A stretch of 13,794 bases of DNA, from positions 1-13,794 of the forward strand of contig MU621411.1 in NCBI GenBank assembly GCA_025399215.1, in the 5' to 3' direction. A program made the translations under genes and the position numbers. Below, one piece after another: positions 1-8,462 of this stretch (position 1 is its first letter; every line of letters starts with the position of its first letter). The notes below the pieces were generated by a model, which was given only the letters and a program-made list of their open reading frames with translations, was not told the origin of the DNA and searched no databases. Source of the DNA: Globomyces pollinis-pini. Taxonomy: Eukaryota; Chytridiomycota; Chytridiomycetes; Rhizophydiales; Globomycetaceae.

Positions 1-84
1 TACCCAACAATCTCAACTCGATTTCAAAATGATCCAAATGACTTTGAAGAACAGTTTATGTGTAACATATCAAACAATCGTTAA
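1..84 (+). CDS. possible 3' end of an upstream gene (partial)
   Basis: Frame 1 is open from the window edge to a TAA at 82-84 and gives a 27-residue tail containing NDPNDFEEQF. A canonical AATAAA follows at 109-114, 25 bp past the stop, which is sensible spacing for polyadenylation. Frame 2 is also open from position 2 to a TAA at 164-166, so the frame is not certain, and no family can be recognised from so short a tail. If real, this gene converges on the CDP-diacylglycerol synthase gene, whose stop codon is at 165-163. Confidence 0.27.
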   Translation, partial: YPTISTRFQNDPNDFEEQFMCNISNNR

Positions 85-162
85 AACATCTCAGAAATAT
101 ATAGATACAATAAATCATGTGAAAACTTTAATTATTAAAAAATTATTTAGTGGTACATTTGA

Positions 163-1670
163 TTAAGGTAACAGTCCTTGACCTTCCAAGTATTGACCTA
201 AACCTTCATATAATTGAGAAAGTTGCACTGCATCTAAATTGGTAAGTGCAACTTCCAACACGGTTCCAACATTCATACTACTATTGCTGACAAAACTCTG
301 AAAGTATAAAGAAGTAAAGACACCCATAATGAATTGACAATCCATTCTATCGGTTAATCCACCATGACCTGGAATAGAATCACTGAAATCTTTACTATAT
401 ATGTTAGTTATTAGAAGCAAATACATTTTGAAGGCTCTCTTGACTCCAGAGGCAAAGAAACCACCAAATGGTGCTATGAGGGATGCAAACAAGGCAAATA
501 TGAGGGCATGGAACTGGATTGGTCTAAGTGTAAATGTTCTAATTGGATCTATAGGAATATAACTTGGAAGTAAAGTGTGAAGAGGTAAAGAAATCCAACG
601 TAGAGCAGCTAGCAATTAGAAAATCCAAAGGAGTACCAGTTATAGAAGGTAAAAACTTGTATGTATGAGGCAAAAAGATTGGATTTGGAACACAAGGTGT
701 ACCCATTTCATTTAATGAGCACACCATATAAGGGAATGAGGCCAGAAAGCCAGCAAAGAAGAATCCAAACAGAGTCTAAACACGTTAATATTATTTAAAT
801 AGATCATCGGTGAATGATTCAATAGATAGAACAATATGAAATATATGTATCATTACAGTTGCAAATAAGCCACCCATGAATCCTTCCCAGGTTTTCTTTG
901 GAGAGATACGAATCAAAGGAGTTTTACCGAAAAAGAATCCAAAGATGTAGGCAAAAATATCATTGCAGATAACCAAAAAACTAGGTAGGACAAACCAAAT
1001 TAAGCCTGATTGTTAATTTTTTGAGTGTTACCTTCGAAAATGTTGTTGATGATAAATTGAGATTGAACGACCACTAATAATAATGCCATATGTGTCCAAC
1101 AGAAATGTGCGAATTGAAATTTATAATGACCCTTCTTTAATCCAAGTACAAAGACAACAAGACCGAGACAATATAATGAAAATGAGATAAAACGATGATG
1201 AGTAGCTAAAGGCATTAAGAATGCATCCACCAAGACGAATGGCTATAATATTAGTATATTTGTATGAATACTTTGTAGTAATAAATTAAAGATTCACCAT
1301 ATAAAAAGTAATTTGTTGATAATAAGAAATGCCAATGTAATGAACGAAACCAAGGTAATTTTCTATCTTTTGAAGGCCCGATACCAATGGCAATAACTTC
1401 TCTATAAACCAATACTTGAATGATAGCGACTAACAAGATGACGAATTGTGGACCAGCTAATAAAAAGCATAAGAAACCGCACATCATGATGATAGTCCAA
1501 AAACCTCTAATCCACCAATTTTTCCATTTATCAGGATTTTCTACTAATAAAGTTGGTATAACTTGTTCTATGATTTGATTTTCAGGATTGTTATTTATAG
1601 GATTAACTTTAGGAGAATTTGTAGGAGAATTAGCATTTGAATTTGATTTTTTTGATTTTCTTTTTGACAT
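163..1670 (-). CDS. CDS1: CDP-diacylglycerol synthase (phosphatidate cytidylyltransferase), 6 exons
   Basis: Makes CDP-diacylglycerol from CTP and phosphatidate, the branch point to phosphatidylinositol, phosphatidylserine and cardiolipin; an integral ER-type membrane enzyme. Exons: 1670-1272, 1242-1032, 1005-857, 775-637, 608-425, 394-163. They join to 437 residues plus TAA, close to human CDS2 and yeast Cds1 (about 450). Introns are 29, 26, 81, 28 and 30 nt, all GTA...AG. A basic, Asn/Ser-rich N terminus (1-50) is followed by hydrophobic membrane segments, the conserved stretch [19 protein letters not shown], then [18 protein letters not shown] and SPKKTWEGF. The cytidylyltransferase signature S-x-V-K-R-x4-K-D...[11 protein letters not shown] lies at about 353-379 and exists only after removal of the 30-nt intron. 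The start is the ATG at 1670; the frame runs upstream only to a TTG. Intron 3 (81 nt) is the least constrained junction, placed by alignment to FATxxFG. Confidence 0.95.
395..424 (-). other. 30-nt stopless in-frame intron inside the CDS1 catalytic signature
   Basis: Begins GTATTTG and ends ATATAG, with CTAAT and CTAAC branch-like sites. It is 3n long and has no stop, so the raw frame reads straight through. Splicing gives AAA-ATT-AAA-GAT (KIKD), the family sequence; reading through would insert ten hydrophobic residues between KRAFK and KDF. Confidence 0.9.
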
Positions 1671-1713
1671 TTTTTTTTGTATGAGGAAATTCAAAGTGAA
1701 AAAAATTTAAAAA

Positions 1714-1733
1714 GTAACCCTAACGTAACCCTA
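1714..1733 (-). promoter_or_regulatory. paired telobox-like elements upstream of CDS1
   Basis: Two AACCCTA units on the + strand (1716-1722 and 1727-1733), each preceded by GT and repeating with an 11-bp period. On the CDS1 strand they read TAGGGTTAC twice, about 46-63 bp upstream of the ATG. The first copy matches AACCCTAA, a form recognised by Tbf1-type factors in fungi. The function here is inferred. Confidence 0.4.
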
Positions 1734-1843
1734 CTTTGATGACTAATTTATATTACATTCTTGTTTGTATAGTAGGAGACAATCTATTGTTACTTGGTTG
1801 TGTATTCGGAAGCTAAAGTGTATGGCAAGTACAAGGTATTGCT

Positions 1844-1853
1844 TGACGCGTCA
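1844..1853. promoter_or_regulatory. TGACGCGTCA palindrome containing an ACGCGT (MCB-type) core
   Basis: A perfect 10-bp palindrome in an AT-rich spacer, 174 bp upstream of the CDS1 ATG and just beyond the stop codon of the neighbouring gene. ACGCGT is the MluI cell-cycle box bound by MBF in ascomycetes, and TGACG is a bZIP half-site. The binding factor in this organism is unknown. Confidence 0.35.
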
Positions 1854-1861
1854 TAGCACTC

Positions 1862-4455
1862 TTATTCTCGAGTAGTGGGAACAATAGACTTGATGGGCGT
1901 CAAAAGAACATTAGGGTTTCTTGCATTCACAGATACTATAGACGTTCTATGATCAATCATCAATGACCCACTAGACGTTCGGCGTTTCGTTTGTTCTTCA
2001 TGTGGAATAATACTAGGAATTACTTGTCGCAGTTCCTTGGTTTCGTTACCCCATGGAAATTTAGGTGATGTAATAGATGAAGGTGACAGAGGCAAATTGT
2101 CTCTTTGTTCGCTCCTAAATGGTGGGAAAAGCGATGGGGGTGACAGTGATAAGGGGCTTAATGGAGATGATTCCCCGTAGTCTTCACCATTGAACGATGA
2201 TGGCGTTTTTAATGAAACTGGGTAATGTGTATTAACATCTTCATTGGTCTGGCCTTGAAGATTACTTGTCGATGACCTAAAAAAATTCAGAAAAGAGCTT
2301 ATCGTTGGTTTCCTAGATTTAAATATCGTGTTTGTAGATTTAGTTATAGGGTTATTAAGATTATTCAAGTTCTGAATTTCAATAGAGACAGTGTCATCAC
2401 AAAACTGTGGTAATAATTTGGACAATAGCACTTCCATCCTTTCAGCTGTCGCAATAGTTTTGATATGATCTTCACCAAGATATGTTCTATACTGTTGTAA
2501 GAATAATTCGATAATCTCAATTGAATCACTCCAAACTTGATTTTGAATTGATTTTGGTACTTGAATAAATGATTGATTGTTGAAGGTGGAGATTAAATTT
2601 CGCAATGGTTCATTCCTCAACATGCGATTCTCTAAAGCTCTCTTTTTCCATAATTTGATTGCAATTACAATTCTTAAAGTTGATTTGTCTATCAATTATT
2701 GAAACAAAAAACTTTACCAACGCGATTCTAAAGAAATTAGTTTTACATTATCTTACCAAAAGATTAGGATTCATACCTAGTTTTCGCAAACCTTGTATAA
2801 CCAATATAACATTTTTGAAATTCTTGAATTTATTTGTTCGACTTCCACCTGTTCTATTAAACATTTCATTCTTTAAGGCTTCCCATGCTTCCATTTGTTT
2901 TTCAGCAAACAAAATGGCAGGATCAACATATTCTTTTGATTCTAAAGGTATTACAAAACTTGATTTTTTTGGTTGTCTAGTATTATTCTTTACAAATGAA
3001 GTTTTGACTTTCGAAGCCCATTCCATTGCTTTCATTCCATGATTCGTTCGATTTGGATCTTTAAGTATTAAACCTGATAACTTGGCATATGAAACACCAG
3101 AGTTAAGTTGTGATTGACTACTATGACCATGAATTTGTGATTGACTACTATAACTATGAATTTGTGTTTGACTTGGAATTCCACTTTTAAAAAATGATGT
3201 TGATCTTCTTTTCGTTCTCACTTCGAATTGTTTTTCTAAAAAGGCTTCATTATAATCTGGTTCTGGTTCTTTCCATAAATCTGCTAAATTGCTTTCAAGT
3301 TTCTTGGAAATCTCTTTATCATCATACTCTATTGCAGTATCCATTGCCAAATGATCTGCTGATTCGTTTAATGAAAAGTAAGATTCAAAATCAGTCTGTT
3401 CAAGATCTTCCTTGAAATTCAAAATTTCTAATTCATTTTCATAACTAAATTTCTTCCATTGTAAAGACTGATTATTGTTGAATACTTTAAACATGGCATT
3501 CTTTGGCGAAGATTCTATTCCGATTTTAAAAGGAACGGTACTGATAGTCTGTGGAACATCAATTATCACTACTGATGGCTCTGTATCTAATATATCTTCC
3601 ACTTGCATATCTGGGAATACTTTCTTCACTGTCCCTCGAGGTAATAAACTAGTTCTTTTTGTATTTTTACGCTTATTATCTTCTATTGGAGGTTCTGTCA
3701 TCAACAATTCATCAGTCTTTTTATACGTTGTCTGGATACGATTGATTAAATCATGATAATCTTCAGGTGCTTCCAATGCATTCACAGTTCTAGTACGCTT
3801 TCGTTGTGCCATGGTAGGTTTCTTTAAAAGTGGTGGTGAAGTTGGTTTTAATGGTATAGTATCAAGTCTATTTGACGAAGAAGACAGATTATTATTTGAA
3901 TCTCGTTCCATTGCTATCATAAATTCAATCTTGTATAATTTTACCTCTTGTTGTCAATTCCATCAACAGTGTATTATTTTCAACAGTATTCATCTTGGTA
4001 TTATTTTGTAGTCCCATCAATAGAGGATTTTTAAATCCTCTCAATATCTTTTCTTTTCCATTCACATCTTTTTCATTTAATATACCAGTTGATGATGACA
4101 ATGCAGATTTTTTTTGACCTTTATTAGTTGTAGTCAACAATTCATCTTCCAATAATTTTGTTTTCGTGGTTTCTCTCACCGTCATGGAACCACGTAATTT
4201 ACCAGATCCATTTCCAGTTATTTTATCGAATTTAAGATGTTCCAATTTAGTTTGTACATTATTACTAAAACTTCTAAAATGACTTTGATCCTTTTTTAAA
4301 TGTTCTCGTCTTATTTCTTCATTTGAGTTTGTTTTTCTAATAAACTTGACCAGTTCTGTACCAGAATTGTCATCAACTGAATTAACTTTTCCAGGTTGTG
4401 ATGGTCTTCGTGTTGGTTTATTTGATGTATTATCTTTTTGATTAAAGTCATCCAT
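1862..4455 (-). CDS. unrecognised 834-residue low-complexity protein with a helical core, 4 exons
   Basis: I do not recognise a family. Exons: 4455-3945, 3913-2757, a 10-nt micro-exon 2727-2718, and 2688-1862, closing exactly to 834 residues plus TAA. Introns are 31, 29 and 29 nt. Residues 1-450 are basic, Asn/Ser/Thr-rich and probably disordered, with a 9-residue SSQSQIH-type tandem repeat near 415-440. Residues about 475-650 look ordered and helical: VDPAILFAEKQMEAWEALKN, then FKNVILVIQGLRKLG, then TLRIVIAIKLWKKRALENR (loosely IQ-like), then WSDSIEIIELFLQQYRTYLG. The micro-exon and its flanking junctions lie inside this core. The tail is Ser/Pro-rich and disordered. A cytoskeletal, scaffold or signalling role is possible but unsupported. 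It lies tail-to-head with the RhoGEF gene on the same strand, 174 bp away. That exons 1-2 and 4 are one gene is inferred from frame continuity. Confidence 0.8.
2718..2727 (-). other. 10-nt micro-exon
   Basis: AATCGCGTTG sits between two 29-nt introns (2756-2728 and 2717-2689), each with a GTAA start and a TAG end. Skipping it as one 68-nt intron puts a TAA five codons into the next exon; retaining the second intron also hits a stop. Including it encodes Asn-Arg-Val plus the first base of Asp and keeps the frame for 274 more residues. Confidence 0.75.
3109..3180 (-). repeat. 27-bp coding tandem repeat, about 2.7 copies
   Basis: Units at 3109-3135 and 3136-3162 differ at only two positions, and a degenerate partial copy follows to 3180. 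The repeat keeps frame in the unrecognised protein and encodes Ser-Ser-Gln-Ser-Gln-Ile-His-(Gly/Ser)-(His/Tyr). It lies in the disordered N-terminal half, where slippage changes length harmlessly. Confidence 0.85.
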
Positions 4456-4629
4456 TTTTTGTTTATATTTCGTTTAACGTGGACTGATGTTCAACTATGT
4501 ATAGAAACGATATGTTTTTTTTGGTCGTTTGACTGTGAGAATGAAAATAAGTAAAAACGCGCTCAAGTTCAAATGAAATCTTTTTATTTTTTGATTTTAA
4601 CATGAAGATGATAGTATAATTTATTGGAG
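4456..4629. other. spacer: RhoGEF 3' end and promoter of the 834-residue gene
   Basis: A 174-bp AT-rich gap. On the minus strand AATAAA occurs at 4625-4620 and again at 4588-4583, both plausible polyadenylation signals for the RhoGEF gene. An ACGCGC site at 4557-4562 lies about 100 bp upstream of the next ATG. Nothing else is visible. Confidence 0.5.
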
Positions 4630-7019
4630 TTAAGGTTTTGGTTTTATACTAGTCTCTGTCACTCTATTTCTATTGGATGAAAATGAACCAGGTAACGATT
4701 GACTAAATTCATTTCGTTTTCCTAATTTGGGACTTGTTGATTGATTGTTTGATTCTTTTTCTTTTAATTCTGCTAATCTTTTCTTTACTAAACTTTCCTT
4801 TGAAAGATCTTGTAAATTGATTTGTCGATTTCCTGTACTATCATGACCCGATTGCTTGTGAATAAGCATCTCTGTGGTATATGAATTCGTTTGGAATTGT
4901 TTCTTGATTAAATCTATCTTTGTTTCGTTAATGGGTGATACGATTTCATTCATCTCGATTTCTTGTTCATTATCATCATTTTCTTGTATTTCCAAATCTA
5001 AATTTTCTATTGAGTTGAGTAATAAATTTTCATTACCAGCGGTTAATGAAGTTGTTCCAAGTTTTGTATTTTTGGAAACTTGATTCGGAATATTAGGTCG
5101 TATGGATCCACCAATTGGTTCCGTAACTACAGACAATACTTTTTTTGTAGGAAAGAAATCTGTTGATGAATGACTTGTTTTTCTAGAAGTTGATATCATT
5201 TCTGAATCGTCTGTGGAAACATTTAAAGAGAGACCATCATTATTTTTAACACTTGGACAACTACCACTATAAGTTGAACTTCTTTGATGTTGATTTTCAT
5301 CCATAGATTTTGTATATTTATGATGGGATTCACGAACTTTGTCTGCAAGGGATGCAAATGATCCATGAATACTTGGTTCTGGTTCTTGTTCTTCATTTAC
5401 AAGTACATGATTCAATGGAGTCATACCATCTAAAGATGCATATTTCTCTTCTTTTGCATTAGATACTTTTGTTCTTAGCAAACTTTTATTTGCATAATAA
5501 TCAACAGGTGATTCATATTCACTGTTGACCTCAGATATAGTATCCGATTCTGGTACAGAAACTAATCAAAATTAATCAAATGATAAAGATACTGCTTTTG
5601 ATATGGCTCAATAGATTTCCATCCGAAACTGATATGGTTGATTTTCTCCTATTATTTTCTATACTCAACTTTTCTAATTCTCTATTCATCAATTTCGAAA
5701 CACTATCAATCCATCGTTGTTTCTCTGTATCTGAACTAGCAGCAAATATATTTCTCTTGAATCCATCTAATAAAAAACAAATTAAATGTTTGGATCCTTG
5801 TATGTTAGATCATGAATATCATTACGATCATTATCGGTTACATCCGTTATTGCAAGTTGCCAAATGGATGCAATTTCTGCAACCTGATACTTATTCTTTT
5901 GTGGCTTTGCGAATATTATATAATCTGTTAATAGGTAGATGTATCGCTGAGATGTCCCAGAAGTAAACATGCCAGATTTACTAACTTTGGTAAGTAATCC
6001 TTCACAGATGATTTCTCTAGTTGGATTGTATGGTAAAGAATTCTAGGACTTAATTATTTAGAATTACTTCATCTAAATCTATTTCATTGAATATTTTTGA
6101 TAATTGATTTTGTTTGTTTTCAAAATTACGTTGTTCTTCATTGACAAATTTGACAATATTTTCTACTTTACCCATTGCTAATGATAAATGTTGATGATCT
6201 GGATGTTCTACTGGAGTTGCTTTCAAGATTTCTCGTATCAATAGTGGGTATTTACAAATTCTTTGAACAGGTTTTAACAAATAAGATGCTAAATCCAATC
6301 CTTTACATTTAAATGTACAAATCTATCTTTCAATAATAAAAGTTATACTTTAAGATAATCTGAAAATTCTTTTTTTGATTGTTTTCGTTTGATTAATCCA
6401 ATAGCTGATGGGTAATTAGAACAATAAGTATGATAAATTGTAAATTCATCCAACTATCATCCATTAATAAGATTTCAAAAATTAACGTACGATTTGATTG
6501 AATATATCTCCAATTTGTTTTAATATTCCACCATCCATCTTACGACGATTTTCCAATTGATTATAAAATTTCTACTATTTAAAGATATTATTGATATTAC
6601 TTCACTTAAAGTAATTAAATCAACCATATTAGAAAATAGAATCACTTGTTCGTTTATATCCAATAACTTTAGCTTTTCAAATTGTACTTGATATAACTAA
6701 TATCAAATTCTTTACCAATACATACCTGTATCATCATTTTCAAATCATTCGCGTAATCCAATTCAGTATTAATAATTTCATGAATGATATCTTGTCTTTT
6801 TAATTCGTCTTTAGTAAATTGACTCAAATCTACAATGTATAACAATTGACGTTCTTCATTTGTCTCATACTTTCCTATATATTTTGATGCCAACCCTTCT
6901 ATAACTGATACATCATCAAATACATTCCATCTTTTTTTGATATTTAATTGAGTATTTGTATTTGGTAATACTTGTGATAGTTTTCGATTTTTGGTGTCTT
7001 CAAAAGTAGGTAGATCCAT
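4630..7019 (-). CDS. DH-PH domain Rho-family guanine nucleotide exchange factor, 8 exons
   Basis: Catalyses GDP/GTP exchange on a Rho/Rac/Cdc42-type GTPase, probably at the membrane. Exons: 7019-6726, 6696-6601, 6571-6491, 6453-6349, 6322-6068, 6042-5826, 5796-5593, 5561-4630, giving 727 residues plus TAA. Introns are 29, 29, 37, 26, 25, 29 and 31 nt. The DH domain spans about 76-277: CR1 QDIIHEIINTELDYANDL, a middle helix FTIYHTYCSNYPSA, and CR3 DLASYLLKPVQRICKYPLLI. The PH domain follows at about 283-390, from REIICEGLLTKV to the invariant helix Trp (W378) in DTEKQRW; the exon 6-7 junction restores a PH strand, HLICFLLDGF. Residues 418-727 are Ser/Asn/Glu-rich and probably disordered. No CNH, SH3 or BAR domain is visible, so it is not a Rom2/Tus1-type architecture over its full length. 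The GTPase target cannot be read from sequence. Confidence 0.93.
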
Positions 7020-7263
7020 TATAAAATACTAGGAATAAAGATATATGACGATTGATTGATAAATTCCTTTAAATATATTTGTCTGGCAATAACAAACCGT
7101 AACAATGAATCGTCTGTACACGAATAGAACTTTAGTACACCATTGTTGTACACCACATTCTAATTCCACAAGGAATAAGAATGCTTAAAGGTAATATCAT
7201 ACTAGTATATAACACATATTCTCATATAATGAAGAAATCAAAAAGGTGTTCTAAAATGTAATA
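7020..7263. other. spacer between methyltransferase 3' end and RhoGEF promoter
   Basis: No gene is visible in this 244-bp gap. It holds two direct copies of GTACACCA (7135-7142, 7148-7155) and, just after them, an inverted repeat at 7157-7182: arms of 11 bp with one mismatch around a 4-nt loop. Either the promoter of the RhoGEF gene or the 3' UTR of the methyltransferase gene could contain these. Confidence 0.4.
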
Positions 7264-8292
7264 TTATTGTAGTTTATAAATACAGTATCTCATTTTGAGA
7301 GCATGTTTTTGAGTCCAACGAAATTCTTCTAATATCCAACCTTCGTTAATCATATTTTTCTCAAACTGTTCAACTTCTGACATGAATTGCAGTCGATGAG
7401 TTACACATATATGGAATCTAGCATCACTATCTTTAGAAAGATAGTGTTTTGCAACTTTTGGCACCAGTCGCGCATGAGAAGGATCATAAACACAATCAGC
7501 TGCAATAATCATTTTCCAATTAGTGTTACGTAAAATTATATCCTCTTCATTCAAAAAACAATTTTCTTGATCTTCGCACCAACTCCAGTCTAACTTTAAA
7601 CAGCGTATTTTATCCGACAGTTGATTCTTGTCAATATTGATAAGAGCATTTTCAATGACCACAGGATGAAAATCGGTCATTATCACTGATTTGGCACCCA
7701 TTCTACCACACACTAAACTTGTAATTCCAGTTCCAGATCCCAACTCCAAAATATCTTTATCTTGGACTTTTAAAATGTTTTCATCAATCATTTTAGCCAT
7801 CAAGATACCAGCACCCCAAGTTTGAAATCCTATTTCTGCTTCTGTAAAGCTAGTCTCTCTAATTTCGATAACACCAGCATTTTTAAATTCAAATTTGGAA
7901 ACCGAATGACCAGAACTGGACAGTTTACCACATAAAAGGGACAGAAGGGATGCAACAGTATCCATAAATTCAGATTCATCCAAAACGTCCTTTGGTGGAT
8001 TCGATAACAATCTAACTAAAAATGGTGAAGCATATTTCTGTAGTTTAGGCAACCCATTAGGAGAAAGAATATCTAAATGTTGAGTATCTAAAACGTTTGA
8101 ATTTAAATCCAATTCATCATCCAAGTTCATGAATTGAAGTTGAGAATCCTTTTCCAGTTGGTTCAATACTGATTTCAATGAGGACAAGACTACATCAACG
8201 CTTTGAACGCTCTGTTGATTACAATCCAGAATCTTATCCAGAATATCATCTACAAATGTCAATGAAGAACTCATTAGTAAAAAAAAATCCAT
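7264..8292 (-). CDS. seven-beta-strand lysine methyltransferase, Rrg1/EFM2-like (Methyltransf_16)
   Basis: A 342-residue SAM-dependent methyltransferase, uninterrupted by introns, unlike most of its neighbours. Motif I ILELGSGTG (181-189) binds SAM; the acidic residue of TDFHP (D207) should contact the ribose. KLDWSW (233-238) and AADCVYD (264-270) are the next family motifs. The segment before motif I, ETSFTEAEIGFQTWGAG (146-162), is typical of the fungal Rrg1/EFM2 group, whose yeast member EFM2 methylates a lysine of elongation factor 2; FAM86-type enzymes are the alternative. Substrate is inferred from family only. The N-terminal 120 residues are a helical extension. Start is uncertain: the ATG at 8292 precedes a run of nine T, and a second in-frame ATG at 8274 (MSSSLTF) may be the real one. 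The gene is divergent from the TBC gene across about 170 bp. Confidence 0.9.
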   Translation of the reverse strand: MDFFLLMSSSLTFVDDILDKILDCNQQSVQSVDVVLSSLKSVLNQLEKDSQLQFMNLDDELDLNSNVLDTQHLDILSPNGLPKLQKYASPFLVRLLSNPPKDVLDESEFMDTVASLLSLLCGKLSSSGHSVSKFEFKNAGVIEIRETSFTEAEIGFQTWGAGILMAKMIDENILKVQDKDILELGSGTGITSLVCGRMGAKSVIMTDFHPVVIENALINIDKNQLSDKIRCLKLDWSWCEDQENCFLNEEDIILRNTNWKMIIAADCVYDPSHARLVPKVAKHYLSKDSDARFHICVTHRLQFMSEVEQFEKNMINEGWILEEFRWTQKHALKMRYCIYKLQ

Positions 8293-8462
8293 TCTAGGTA
8301 CCTAAAACCATTGATATCCTTGAAATGATTTCAATATAAAAATTGGATCCATAGCAATCCACTTCCCAAGTCATTTGAATGCATTGGATTGGAAGGGGGA
8401 GATTCATTCATAAAACTTTCTTTTCTTATTGAATTGTACACCAACTGAGAACTTTAAATCGG

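Noticed and set aside
539..976. minus-strand frames treated as separate small membrane proteins
   Set aside because: They are exons 3 and 4 of CDP-diacylglycerol synthase read through their short introns.
2659..3042. + strand 127-codon frame
   Set aside because: Antisense shadow of the unrecognised minus-strand gene, and it crosses its splice junctions; no recognisable motif.
3194..4011. three + strand frames (3194-3415, 3475-3756, 3811-4011)
   Set aside because: Antisense to exons 1-2 of the 834-residue gene; composition looks like reverse-complemented Asn/Ser-rich coding sequence.
4874..5966. + strand frames at 4874-5083 and 5580-5966
   Set aside because: Antisense to the RhoGEF exons that encode the PH domain and tail.
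8250..8300. possible leader intron in the methyltransferase gene (GGTACC...TACTAATGAG)
   Set aside because: A TACTAAT-like branch site is present, but its distance to the AG is too short compared with the other introns; treated as start-codon ambiguity only.
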